A DNA stretch of 64,000 nt, from positions 124,001 through 188,000 of the forward strand of contig NZ_LQIT01000045.1 in the NCBI RefSeq assembly GCF_001499965.1, given 5' to 3'. Source of the stretch: Mycobacterium sp. GA-2829 (lineage in GTDB: Bacteria; Actinomycetota; Actinomycetes; Mycobacteriales; Mycobacteriaceae). The translations under genes and the position numbers were made by a program. Below, piece by piece: positions 8,299 through 16,446 of the stretch. The notes under the pieces were generated by a model. The model saw nothing but the letters and a program-made list of their open reading frames with translations, had not been told where the DNA came from and searched no databases. Within the stretch, counting starts at the first letter, position 1. Every line of letters begins with the position of its first letter.

Positions 8299-8895
8299 AT
8301 GCGACTCGTCAACGAGTTCTCGGTCGCCGCCCCGCTCGACACCGCATGGGCGGCGCTCACCGACATTCCGAAGGTGGTCGAATGCATCCCCGGCGCAAGT
8401 CTCGACCGCCGAGACGGCGACGACTACCACGCCAGCGTGGCGGTCAAGGTCGGCCCGGTCGGGTTGACGCTGGCCGGGACGGCGACGGTGGTCAGCCGCA
8501 GCGACGCCGGCCACGAGATGGTGGTGCGCGGACAGGCCCGCGACCGCAAGAGCAACGGGTCCGCCGAGGCGACGGTGACGATGACCGCTCGCGAATCGCT
8601 TGCCGCCACAGGACATTCCGATGTGACCGTGGTGACCGACCTGGAACTGGGCGGGCGTATCGCGCAGTTCGGCAGCGGAGTGATCTCGCAGGTGAGCAAC
8701 CGGATCCTCGCGCAGTTCGTCAAACGGCTCAACACCGCGATCACCGGAGGCGGTCCGGCACCCGAACCCGTCACCGAGCCGGCGTACCCGTCCCGATATG
8801 CGCCGTCGGGCGATGACGTATCGCTGCTGCTGACCATGCTGGCCGGGGTGCTGCTGGGACTGGCGATCGGACGGACGGCACACCGGATGCGGTGA
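8299..8895 (+). CDS. CoxG-like SRPBCC protein with C-terminal membrane anchor
   Basis: 198 residues. The first 150 form a START/SRPBCC-like domain of the CoxG (CO dehydrogenase subunit G) family: NEFSVAAPLDTAWAALTDIPKVVECIPGASL, then VGPVGLTLAGTATV. CoxG proteins are needed for maturation or membrane recruitment of Cox-type hydroxylases, and here would serve the CoxLMS-like enzyme nearby. Residues about 175-192 (LLLTMLAGVLLGLAIG) are a membrane segment at the very C-terminus. ATG at 8299 is preferred since AAGGAG lies 6 bp before it; an ATG at 8293 overlaps that ribosome binding site. Confidence 0.87.
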   Translation: MRLVNEFSVAAPLDTAWAALTDIPKVVECIPGASLDRRDGDDYHASVAVKVGPVGLTLAGTATVVSRSDAGHEMVVRGQARDRKSNGSAEATVTMTARESLAATGHSDVTVVTDLELGGRIAQFGSGVISQVSNRILAQFVKRLNTAITGGGPAPEPVTEPAYPSRYAPSGDDVSLLLTMLAGVLLGLAIGRTAHRMR

Positions 8896-8897
8896 CC

Positions 8898-9359
8898 TCA
8901 GCGGTCGATCGCGGCGACCAGTTCGAGCTCCACGCACGCGCCGCCGGGCAGCGAGGCGACGCCGATCGCCGTGCGGGCGTGGGCGCCGCGCTCATCCCCG
9001 AACACCTCGTGCAGCAAGCGCGACGCGCCGTCGATGACGGCCGGATGGGTGTCGAATTCCGCTGCGCCCCGGACGTATCCGCGCAGATGCACGAAGCCGC
9101 GTACGGCGTCCAGTCCCGCGGCGGCGTCGACCGCGGCGAGCAGGTTCAGCGCCGCGAGCCGCGCCTGCTCGGCGGCCTGCTCGACCGTGACGTCCACGCC
9201 GACGACACCGCGCAGGGCGGGCGCGTCGGGCCGTCGCGCAGTCGCGCCGGAGACCCACAGCTGGTCACCGCACCACCGGTACGGCTGGTAGGCGCCCTTC
9301 GGAGGTGGCGGCGCCGGTAGGTCCAACCCCAAGCCCGCCAACCGGTTCCGCACTGTCAC
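8898..9359 (-). CDS. RidA/YjgF/YER057c-family protein
   Basis: 153 residues, one Rid domain: NRLAGLGLDLPAPPPPKGAYQPYRWCGDQLWVSGATA at the start, and HARTAIGVASLPGGACVELELVAAI at the end, containing the usual Arg followed by the SLPGGA-type turn. Rid proteins hydrolyse reactive enamines/imines made by PLP or flavin enzymes, or act as hydrolases in catabolic pathways. Its presence points to a nitrogen-containing substrate for this cluster. The GTG start overlaps the GntR stop as GTGA, so it is co-transcribed with the regulator. Confidence 0.85.
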   Translation of the reverse strand: MTVRNRLAGLGLDLPAPPPPKGAYQPYRWCGDQLWVSGATARRPDAPALRGVVGVDVTVEQAAEQARLAALNLLAAVDAAAGLDAVRGFVHLRGYVRGAAEFDTHPAVIDGASRLLHEVFGDERGAHARTAIGVASLPGGACVELELVAAIDR

Positions 9360-10087
9360 GACTGGTGTCCGGCCTCTTCCCGCGCGAACACCTCGCGAAG
9401 GTGGCCGACCGCCTGGACCCGGTGCTGATGGTTGATCACCACCGCCTTCTCGACGTCGCGGGCCACCAGCGCCTCGACGAACAGCACATGTTCGCTGTTG
9501 ACCTTGCTCAGGTCCATCAGATGGCCGTACAGCGGTCGGTAGGCGTCGGCGGTGTTCCACAGCTGCGTCACCAGCCGACGGGTGCGGGCCATCCGGCTCG
9601 CCTCGAACGGCAGGAAGTGGAACCGGCGGTTGGCCACGCCCACAGCGATGAGATCGTCGGCGGCCGCGGCCCGGTCCATCTCGGCCATCTCCGCGCGCAT
9701 CGCGTCGATGGTCTCGTCGGTGAGCCGCGGCATCGCGTCGCGGATCAGCTCCTCTTCGAGGATGTCGCGCAGGCGGAAGACCTCCAGCAGGTCCTCGAGT
9801 CCGAGTTTGGCCACCCGGTATCCGCTGTGTGGGACATAGGTGACGTACTCCTCGGCCTCCAGGGTCTTGAGCGCCTCGCGGACCGGGATGCGAGACATGC
9901 CGAACTGTTCGGCGAGCGCCTCCTGCACGATCCAGCTGCCCGGTGCGAGCTTGCCGGTGGTGATGTCGCGCCGCAGCGCCTCGGCCACGGCCTGCTGCGC
10001 GGTCTTGGGCCGCACGAAATCCGCACGCGGCGCCGCATCCGCTTCGGCGCGGACGGCGGTGCGCTTGGTCGCTGCGCGTGGAGGCAT
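9356..10087 (-). CDS. GntR-family regulator, FadR/FCD subfamily
   Basis: 243 residues. The N-terminal winged helix (about residues 28-95) contains LRRDITTGKLAPGSWIVQEALAEQFGMSRIPVREALKTLEAE and VTYVPHSGYRVA, the GntR hallmark. The C-terminal part is an all-helical FCD ligand domain (EVFRLRDILEEELIRDA; MDRAAAADDLIAVGVANRRFHF) that would bind a carboxylate-type effector with a metal. It probably represses the importer-hydroxylase operon, the LLM/CoxG pair and itself through the related sites at 6864, 8215 and 10104. It lies 16 bp downstream of the last of these. Confidence 0.9.
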   Translation of the reverse strand: MPPRAATKRTAVRAEADAAPRADFVRPKTAQQAVAEALRRDITTGKLAPGSWIVQEALAEQFGMSRIPVREALKTLEAEEYVTYVPHSGYRVAKLGLEDLLEVFRLRDILEEELIRDAMPRLTDETIDAMRAEMAEMDRAAAADDLIAVGVANRRFHFLPFEASRMARTRRLVTQLWNTADAYRPLYGHLMDLSKVNSEHVLFVEALVARDVEKAVVINHQHRVQAVGHLREVFAREEAGHQS

Positions 10088-10103
10088 AGGGCACCCTTTC
10101 GCC

Positions 10104-10125
10104 AATATTGGATACTCTATGCGAA
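10104..10125. promoter_or_regulatory. Putative GntR autoregulatory operator
   Basis: AATATTGGATAC, two bases, TATGCGAA. It matches the site at 6864-6886 exactly in its first 12 bp and in the trailing AT-purine-CGAA. It sits 16 bp upstream of the GntR start codon, a position expected for autorepression. Confidence 0.6.
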
Positions 10126-10155
10126 ACGGCCGCGCGGGGGCCAGTTTCGGACCGG

Positions 10156-10929
10156 TCAGACCAGGTCGATCGCCTCCGCGATGGACGGCAACACCCGGCT
10201 GGGCCGGAACGGGTACCTCTCGACGTCCTCGACGCTGGTTGATCCGGTCAGCACCAGGATGGTTTCCAGACCGGCCTCGATGCCGGCCACGACGTCGGTG
10301 TCCATGCGGTCGCCGACCATCACGGTGCCCTCCGAATGCGCCTCGATCCGGTTGAGCGCGCTGCGGAACATCATCGGATTCGGTTTGCCCACGAAATAGG
10401 GTTCGCGGCCGGTCGCCTTGGTGATCATCGCCGCCACCGATCCGGTGGCGGGTAGCGGTCCCTCCGCCGACGGACCGGTCACGTCGGGGTTGGTGGCGAT
10501 GAAGCGCGCGCCCCCGAGGATCAACCGGACCGCCTTGGTGATCGCCTCGAACGAGTAGGTCCTGGTCTCGCCGAGGACGACGAAATCGGGTGCCACATCG
10601 GTGAGGGTGTAGCCGGCCTCGTGGAGCGCGGTGGTCAGCCCCGCCTCCCCGATGACGTAGGCCGAGCCGCCGGGGAGTTGGTCGCGCAGGAACGTCGCGG
10701 TGGCCAGCGCCGAGGTCCAGATCGAATCCTCGGGCACGACCAGCCCGGACCGCGCCAACCGCGCGGCCAGATCCCGTGGCGTGAAGATCGAGTTGTTCGT
10801 GAGCACCAGGAACGGCCGCTCGCGTTCGACGAGGCGGGCCAGGAACTCCGCCGCGCCGGGTAGCGCATGCTCCTCCCGCACGAGCACACCATCCATGTCG
10901 GTCAACCAGCATCTGGGTTTGTCGGCCAC
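10156..10929 (-). CDS. HAD-superfamily hydrolase, NagD-like (subclass IIA)
   Basis: 257 residues. Motif I CWLTDMDGVLVREE (nucleophile Asp in DMDGV), motif II LVLTNNS, the C2-type cap with FVVLGETRTYSFEAITKA and FIATNPD, motif III lysine in FVGKPNPMMF, and motif IV MVGDRMDTDVVAGIEAG are all intact, so it should be an active phosphatase on a small phosphorylated metabolite. NagD relatives act on nucleotides or sugar phosphates; the substrate is not evident. GTG at 10929 (VADKPRCW) is chosen because it begins just before motif I; the frame is open further upstream. Divergent from the serine hydrolase. Confidence 0.85.
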   Translation of the reverse strand: MADKPRCWLTDMDGVLVREEHALPGAAEFLARLVERERPFLVLTNNSIFTPRDLAARLARSGLVVPEDSIWTSALATATFLRDQLPGGSAYVIGEAGLTTALHEAGYTLTDVAPDFVVLGETRTYSFEAITKAVRLILGGARFIATNPDVTGPSAEGPLPATGSVAAMITKATGREPYFVGKPNPMMFRSALNRIEAHSEGTVMVGDRMDTDVVAGIEAGLETILVLTGSTSVEDVERYPFRPSRVLPSIAEAIDLV

Positions 10930-10999
10930 GCGCCCCAGTCTGTCATCGCGGAGCGACCACGCCCGGACATTCGGCGATGCGACGCTAGGGTCGGTCGTT

Positions 11000-12154
11000 G
11001 TGAGCGTCCCGCCCGAACTGACCCTGGCCAACTGGCAGACGGTCCCCCACCTGCACTGGGCTTTCCAGCACCTCGCCGAATTCCTCCCCACCGCGACCAT
11101 CTCCCGCGGCTCCGGACCGGTCGCGGATCTGCCGCAGCGAGACGCCGATCTGTCGGCCATCGCGATGCCGGGCGGCGACACCGTCGGCCACGTGCTGGAT
11201 TCCACCGCGACCGACGGCTGGATCGTCACCCGGCGCGGCGAGGTGCTCGAGGAGCGGTACCCGAGCGGGATGACCCCGGACACCCCGCACCTGCTGATGT
11301 CGGTGAGCAAGACGCTGGTCGCGACGGTGGCCGGGGCGCTGGTCGGCGAGGGTGCACTCTCCCCCGACGCGCTGCTGAGCCACTACGTGCCCGCACTGGA
11401 TCAGTGCGGCTACGCCGGCGCCACCGTGCGTCACCTGCTCGACATGCGTTCGGGCATCGCGTTTTCCGAGGAGTACCTGGACCCGCTCGCCGAGGTGCGG
11501 TTACTCGAGCAGGCCATCGGCTGGGCCCCGCGCACCGTGGCGGATCTACCCGACACCATGTACGGCTTCCTGCTGACACTGCGTCAGAAGGGTCCGCACG
11601 GCGGGCCGTTCGACTACCGCTCGTGCGAGACCGACGTCCTGGGTTGGGTGTGCGAGGCCGCGGGCGGGATGCGGATGCCGGAGTTGATGTCGGCGCTGCT
11701 GTGGAGCCGCATCGGCGCGCAGGCCGACGCGGTCATCGGCGTGGACCGGGAAGGCACCGGCATGTTCGACGGTGGCATCAACGCCTGTCTGCGCGACCTC
11801 GTGCGGGTGGGCACGTTGTACCTCGACGACGGCGTCTCGCTGACCGGCCACCAGGTGGTGCCGGCCTCGTGGATCGCCGATACGCGGGCAGGCGGACCGG
11901 ATTCGCGTGCGGCCTTCGCCGCGGGCCGCGACGCCGCCCGATTTCCCGGCGGTATGTACCGCAACAAGTGCTGGCTGCCTTATCCGGGCGACGATGTGTT
12001 GTTGTGCCTGGGCATTCACGGGCAGATGATCTACGTCAACCGGTCCGCGGGGATCGTCGCCGCCAAACTGTCGAGTTGGGCGCTGCCCGAGGAGGACGAC
12101 AAACTTCGGGCCACGATCGCGGCGTTCGACGCGGTCGCCGCCGAATTCCGCTGA
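11000..12154 (+). CDS. Serine hydrolase of the beta-lactamase/class C esterase family
   Basis: 384 residues. The catalytic SxxK is in LLMSVSKTLVA near residue 110, and GALVGEGALSPDALLSHYVPAL plus VRHLLDMRSGIAFSEEY are typical of the class C beta-lactamase-fold hydrolases such as 6-aminohexanoate-dimer hydrolase and EstB-type esterases. No signal peptide is seen, so it is probably cytoplasmic and acts on an ester or amide metabolite rather than peptidoglycan. GTG at 11000 is taken as start; it follows 70 bp after the divergent HAD start. Convergent with the P450 gene 13 bp downstream. Confidence 0.85.
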   Translation: MSVPPELTLANWQTVPHLHWAFQHLAEFLPTATISRGSGPVADLPQRDADLSAIAMPGGDTVGHVLDSTATDGWIVTRRGEVLEERYPSGMTPDTPHLLMSVSKTLVATVAGALVGEGALSPDALLSHYVPALDQCGYAGATVRHLLDMRSGIAFSEEYLDPLAEVRLLEQAIGWAPRTVADLPDTMYGFLLTLRQKGPHGGPFDYRSCETDVLGWVCEAAGGMRMPELMSALLWSRIGAQADAVIGVDREGTGMFDGGINACLRDLVRVGTLYLDDGVSLTGHQVVPASWIADTRAGGPDSRAAFAAGRDAARFPGGMYRNKCWLPYPGDDVLLCLGIHGQMIYVNRSAGIVAAKLSSWALPEEDDKLRATIAAFDAVAAEFR

Positions 12155-12167
12155 GGCAGCAGCGGAC

Positions 12168-13361
12168 TCAGGCGGTGACAACCGGGAGCCGTGACCACCC
12201 GCGCACACTCGACGTCCGGGCCCGGATCGCGTTGGCGTGGTCGACGTCCCAGTCCGACCACCGCTTGAACACCTCCTCGAACGCGACACGGGCCTCCAGC
12301 CGCGCCAACGCCGAACCGAGGCAGAAGTGCAGACCCTGCCCGAAGCTCAGATGACCACCCTTGCGGTGGATGTCGAAGCGGTCCGGAACCTCGAAACGCG
12401 CGTCGTCGCGGTTCGCTGATCCGTTGAGCAACAACATGAACGAACCCTCCGACACCGTGCGCCCGTACAACTCGACGTCGTGCGCGACGTAGCGCGCCTG
12501 CACCGGCGACGGCGGCTCGTAACGCAGCGTCTCCTCCACCGCGGACGGGATCAGCGACGGGTCCGCGGCGAGTTCGCGGCGCTGGTCGGGATGCCCACCC
12601 AGTAGCTCCCCCATGAACCCGATGAGACGCGCGGTGGTCTCACCGCCCGCACCGGCGATCATCGCGGTGTAGGCCAGCACCTCGGTGCGTTCGAGTCTCC
12701 TTGTGCCGCCGTCGGGTTCCTCCACCTCGGCGTTGAGCAGTTCGGTCATCAGATCGTCGGACGGATGCGTCGACCGCCACTCGATGTACTCGGCGAACAG
12801 TGCCAGCGATTCCGCGAACACCGTCGCACTCACATCCCCGGCCGCGCCCTCGACGGCGATGCTGGTGTCCGTGCGGTCGCGGATCTGCTGCTGCCCCTCC
12901 TCCGGGATGCCGAGCAGGTAACCGATCGTCCGCATCGGCATGATCGCCCCGAGATCGGCGACGAAGTCGAATCCGGCACCGTCCACGAATGGATCCAGTG
13001 CGCGCGAACAGAATCCGCGCGCCAAGTCCTCCACCGCGAGCATCCGGCGCGGGGTGAACACCCGCGACAGCAACCGCCGGTGCAGATCGTGCAACGGCGG
13101 GTCCTCGAACAGCAGGATGCCCGGTGGCACCTCGATGTCGTTGAACAGGATGTCCGCGGTGGTCCCCTTACCCGACCGGTAGGTCTGCCAGTCCGGCAGC
13201 GCCCGTGCCACATCGGCGTAGCGGCTGAGCGCATAGAAACCGTACTTGTCGTTGTAGTACAGCGGCGCCTCCTCCCGCATCCGCCGCCACACCGGATACG
13301 GGTCGTCGTCGATCGCGTAATCGTAAGGGTCGTAATACAACTCGACTGCCGCGTTCACCAT
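12168..13361 (-). CDS. Cytochrome P450 (first of three)
   Basis: 397 residues, soluble bacterial P450. I-helix oxygen-binding motif AGAGGETTARL, K-helix ETLR (in AVEETLRYEPP), and heme-thiolate motif FGQGLHFCLGSALARLE (the Cys is the fifth iron ligand) are all present. It hydroxylates an unactivated carbon using electrons from a ferredoxin; no ferredoxin gene is visible in this cluster. ATG at 13361 is chosen because AGGTAGG lies 5 bp before it; a GTG six bases further upstream is also in frame. It is the last gene of a long minus-strand operon that probably begins at 21412. Confidence 0.93.
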   Translation of the reverse strand: MVNAAVELYYDPYDYAIDDDPYPVWRRMREEAPLYYNDKYGFYALSRYADVARALPDWQTYRSGKGTTADILFNDIEVPPGILLFEDPPLHDLHRRLLSRVFTPRRMLAVEDLARGFCSRALDPFVDGAGFDFVADLGAIMPMRTIGYLLGIPEEGQQQIRDRTDTSIAVEGAAGDVSATVFAESLALFAEYIEWRSTHPSDDLMTELLNAEVEEPDGGTRRLERTEVLAYTAMIAGAGGETTARLIGFMGELLGGHPDQRRELAADPSLIPSAVEETLRYEPPSPVQARYVAHDVELYGRTVSEGSFMLLLNGSANRDDARFEVPDRFDIHRKGGHLSFGQGLHFCLGSALARLEARVAFEEVFKRWSDWDVDHANAIRARTSSVRGWSRLPVVTA

Positions 13362-13367
13362 GGTCAC

Positions 13368-14156
13368 CTACCTTGGCTGATTCTCGATGCCGGGGAACAG
13401 TTGCTCGGTCGGGCCGACGGTCACCCAGCCGCCGAGTTTCGTCGCCAGATGCGGCGCGAACACCGCGAGGTACATGGCGTGCCCGACGACCACCACCGCG
13501 ACGATCGACAGCAGCGCGGAGCCGGCCTTGCCCGAGGCTCGCTTGTCCGACCAGATCTCGATGACGTTGCGGCCCTGTTCATCGGTGCGGCCGAGCAGAT
13601 AGGTCAGCACCATCATCTGCAAGCCCATCGCGACCGCGTCGTAGACCGGGTACTGGAACCTGCTGCCCTCGAACAGCGCGAGACCATCGATCACGTAGCC
13701 GTAGTAGAAGATCCCGAACCGCGGACCGAAGAACCCGTTGAACAGCAGCGCCCAGCAGAAGCCGACCAGGAATCCGACGGCCAGCAGTGTCTGCGGCCTG
13801 CGCCAGCCGGACTTCCGGATCACCCGCCGGCCCAGCGCCGCACCGATCACCGCGGGCAGCACGAAGTACGCGATGTAGCCGAGCGGTACCGAGGACGGCA
13901 GGCCACCGCCCCAGGTGTAGTTCATCGGCCACCACGAGGGCATCCGCGGCAGCGCGGGCGGGAACTGGGCATAGACCGCCCAGTCGTAGGGCGCCTCGAT
14001 CCACGAGAACGAGATCGCCGAGATCGACACCAGCAGCAGCGGATGCAACCGACCGCGGCGGATGCTCAGATACACGCCGAACGCCAGAAACAGGACGCCG
14101 CCGATGTAGGCGAAGGACAGCCCGACGATCAGCGGTGTGGTCAGTTCGGTGCTCAC
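13368..14156 (-). CDS. AveC-like multi-pass membrane protein (first of two)
   Basis: 262 residues with about six hydrophobic segments (for example LIVGLSFAYIGGVLFLAFGV near the N-terminus and LLSIVAVVVVGHAMYLAVFA near the C-terminus). The stretches SWIEAPYDWAVYAQFP, PMNYTWGG and FEGSRFQYPVYDA resemble the AveC family, named after the Streptomyces avermectin spirocyclase/dehydratase and common in mycobacterial P450 clusters, where its role is not known. GTG at 14156 overlaps the stop of a 30-residue membrane peptide as GTGA. The next gene, a P450, begins 7 bp after its TAG. Family call is moderate; an integral-membrane enzyme acting on a lipophilic substrate is inference. Confidence 0.7.
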   Translation of the reverse strand: MSTELTTPLIVGLSFAYIGGVLFLAFGVYLSIRRGRLHPLLLVSISAISFSWIEAPYDWAVYAQFPPALPRMPSWWPMNYTWGGGLPSSVPLGYIAYFVLPAVIGAALGRRVIRKSGWRRPQTLLAVGFLVGFCWALLFNGFFGPRFGIFYYGYVIDGLALFEGSRFQYPVYDAVAMGLQMMVLTYLLGRTDEQGRNVIEIWSDKRASGKAGSALLSIVAVVVVGHAMYLAVFAPHLATKLGGWVTVGPTEQLFPGIENQPR

Positions 14157-14245
14157 CGCCTCGACTCCGGGTCGAAGTACAACACCAGACCGACGATGAG
14201 GACCGCCAGACCGATGAGTGTGCCGAGCATGATCAGTTGCCCCAA
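14153..14245 (-). CDS. 30-residue single-pass membrane peptide, coupled to AveC-like gene
   Basis: This very short gene encodes MGQLIMLGTLIGLAVLIVGL followed by VLYFDPESRR (TTG start at 14245). Nearly all of it is one membrane helix with a short charged tail. Three things support it: a GGAGG ribosome binding site about 10 bp before the TTG, a TGA overlapping the AveC-like GTG as GTGA, and placement inside a tightly packed operon. An ATG at 14230 would give 25 residues. It could be a small subunit that stabilises the AveC-like protein; that is inference. Confidence 0.55.
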   Translation of the reverse strand: MGQLIMLGTLIGLAVLIVGLVLYFDPESRR

Positions 14246-14296
14246 GGTCGCGCTCCCTCCAGAAGGTCCGGCACGGCTTCCCGATCGGCTGTGGCG

Positions 14297-15175
14297 TCAG
14301 CCCCCGGGCCCGTTGGGCCACTTGAGAAGTGAACCCGCGTCCACCCGGATCTGCTGTCCGGTGATGTAACGGCTGTCGTCGCCGGCGAGGAACACCCCGA
14401 GCTTGGCCATGTCCTCGGGTTCGATGTACGGGATCGGCATGGCCTGGAAGAGCGAGAACAGCGGTTCGGCGTCCTCGCGGGTCGGCGCCTTCCCGTCGGC
14501 CTTCAGGTCCGGCCGGAACACCCCGTACATCCCCTCGTTCTGCAGCAGGTGGGTGTTGCAGTTCGTCGGGTGGATGGCGTTGACCCGGATCCTCCGCGGC
14601 GCGAGGTGCAGGCTCATCTCCTCGACGTAGGAGATGACGATCCGCTTGCTCCACCCGTATCCGGCGCCGCCCGGCCCCATGTCCGGGCTCGTGGTGGTAC
14701 CGCGGATCATGCCCGCGGTCGACCCGGTGACGATGATCGAGGCGCCGTCGGGCAGATGCGGGATCGCGACCGCGACCGTGTTCATCACCCCGAGCAGATC
14801 GACGTCGGCGGCGTCGACGAAACCCATCGGGTCGAGGTTGCCCATCGCCATGGGCAGGATGCCCGCGTTGGCGACGACGATGTCGAGCCGCCCCAGATCG
14901 GCGACCCCCGCCTCGACCGCCTCGCGGAGTTCGTGCCGTTCCCGCACGTCGGCGATGCGCGCCACCACCCGGCACCCGAGTTCCTTGACCGACCGTTCGG
15001 TCTCGGCGAGGTCCTCCGGTGTCGCGAGCGGATACGGGTTGGACGGGATGTCCCGGCAGATGTCGACGGCGATGATGTCGGCACCCTCCTTGGCCATGGC
15101 GATCGCATGCGCCCGGCCCTGCCCCCGCGCCGCGCCGGTGATGAATGCGACCTTGCCGTCGAGCTTTCCGGTCAC
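14297..15175 (-). CDS. Mycofactocin-coupled SDR-family oxidoreductase
   Basis: 292 residues. NAD-binding motif FITGAARGQGRAHAIAMAKEGADIIAVDIC with an extended insert (RDIPSNPYPLATPEDLAETERSVKELG) is characteristic of mycofactocin-dependent SDRs, which hold a non-exchangeable nicotinamide and pass electrons to the peptide-derived cofactor mycofactocin. NAGI and the GYGWSKR region supply the usual catalytic Tyr and Lys, with Ser in TGSTAGM. It probably oxidises an alcohol made by one of the P450s. GTG at 15175 overlaps the P450 stop as GTGA. No mycofactocin biosynthesis genes are in the window. Confidence 0.88.
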   Translation of the reverse strand: MTGKLDGKVAFITGAARGQGRAHAIAMAKEGADIIAVDICRDIPSNPYPLATPEDLAETERSVKELGCRVVARIADVRERHELREAVEAGVADLGRLDIVVANAGILPMAMGNLDPMGFVDAADVDLLGVMNTVAVAIPHLPDGASIIVTGSTAGMIRGTTTSPDMGPGGAGYGWSKRIVISYVEEMSLHLAPRRIRVNAIHPTNCNTHLLQNEGMYGVFRPDLKADGKAPTREDAEPLFSLFQAMPIPYIEPEDMAKLGVFLAGDDSRYITGQQIRVDAGSLLKWPNGPGG

Positions 15176-16446
15176 TGCTGCTCCTTCTTCGTGAACGTGA
15201 TGTGCAGCTCGGAGAGCCCGCGCATGATGAACGTCGGCTCGTAGCTGTACCGGCGGTCGTCCGCGGTGCCGTGGTGCTCCTCGGCGATCGTGATGTCCTC
15301 GATCCGGTCGAGGATCCGTTCCAGCGAGATCCGCCCCTCGGCCCGTGCCAGCGGCGCGCCCGGGCAGGAGTGCGCGCCGCGGATGAACGCGATCTGTTCG
15401 CGGACATTCGGTCGGTCGTACCGGAACTGGTCGGGGTGCTCGAACTTGCGCGCGTCGCGGTTGCACGCCCCGGGCAGCAGCATCACGGTGGTCCCGGCCG
15501 GCACCGGCACGTCGCCGATCGTCGTCGACGTCCTGGCCATCCGGAAGTGCGATTTGACCGGGCTCTCCATCCGCAGCGTCTCCTCCAGGAACGCCGGGAT
15601 CCTGCTGCGGTCCGCACGCAGCATCGTCTCGAAACCCGGGTTGTCACCGATGAACCGGACCGCCGAACTCACCAGCTTGGTGGTGGTCTCGGTCCCGGCG
15701 GCGAACAGGAAGGTCGACAGGTTCATGACGTCCTCTATGTCGGGCGTCGAACCGTCCTCGTGTTTGGCCCGCGCGAGTTCGGTCAGCACATCCTCACGCG
15801 GCGTGCGCCTGCGGTCCTCGATGTAGCCGTAGAACTTCTCGTTGAGCCACTGCAGCGGGTTGTGCGTCGTCGGCGCCTCCTTACCGAGTTCGCCGACCGT
15901 CTCCCCCGCGAACACCGCCTTGAACTGTTCGTGGTCCTCGGCCGGGACGCCGAGGAGGTCGGCGATCACCAACAGCGAGAACGGCTTCGCGTAATCGGCG
16001 AGGAACTCGCACGCCCCGCGGTCGATGAACGTGTCGAGCTGCCGATCGGCCAGCCGCCACATGAAGTCCTCGTTCTCCTTGAGGCGCTTCGGGGTGATCA
16101 ACCGGCTCAGCAGACCGCGGGTGCGGGTGTGCAGCGGCGGGTCCTGCGAGGTGATGTGCTCGGCCATCGGCACCGCGGCCCGGTGCGTTTCGATCAGGTC
16201 GCTCACGTCGTCGCGCACCCCCGGCCCGAACGGCATCCCGGAGAACGGTCCGGCCACCGAGTTACAGGAGGAAAACGCCGGGTTCCGGTACACCGAGAGC
16301 GCCTCGGCGTAGCCGGTCACCGCCAGCACGTTGAACGGGGTGGCCTGGGTGACCGGACATCTCGACCGCAGATGGTCGAAGTACGGGTACGGATCCGGCA
16401 CCAGGTCCGCATCGGTGAAGAAGTCCACCGCGTCGAAATCGGTCAT
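15172..16446 (-). CDS. Cytochrome P450 (second of three)
   Basis: 424 residues. I-helix FAAGTETTTKLV, K-helix ETLR in FLEETLRMESP, and heme motif FIRGAHSCPGAPLARAEGR with the ligand Cys are all intact; the heme-loop FxxGxxxC has Ile-Arg in place of the usual Gly pattern, which occurs in some bacterial families. Soluble, no membrane anchor. Its ATG overlaps the third P450's stop (ATGA) and its own stop overlaps the SDR start, so the three genes are translated together and probably act in succession on one substrate. Confidence 0.92.
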   Translation of the reverse strand: MTDFDAVDFFTDADLVPDPYPYFDHLRSRCPVTQATPFNVLAVTGYAEALSVYRNPAFSSCNSVAGPFSGMPFGPGVRDDVSDLIETHRAAVPMAEHITSQDPPLHTRTRGLLSRLITPKRLKENEDFMWRLADRQLDTFIDRGACEFLADYAKPFSLLVIADLLGVPAEDHEQFKAVFAGETVGELGKEAPTTHNPLQWLNEKFYGYIEDRRRTPREDVLTELARAKHEDGSTPDIEDVMNLSTFLFAAGTETTTKLVSSAVRFIGDNPGFETMLRADRSRIPAFLEETLRMESPVKSHFRMARTSTTIGDVPVPAGTTVMLLPGACNRDARKFEHPDQFRYDRPNVREQIAFIRGAHSCPGAPLARAEGRISLERILDRIEDITIAEEHHGTADDRRYSYEPTFIMRGLSELHITFTKKEQQ

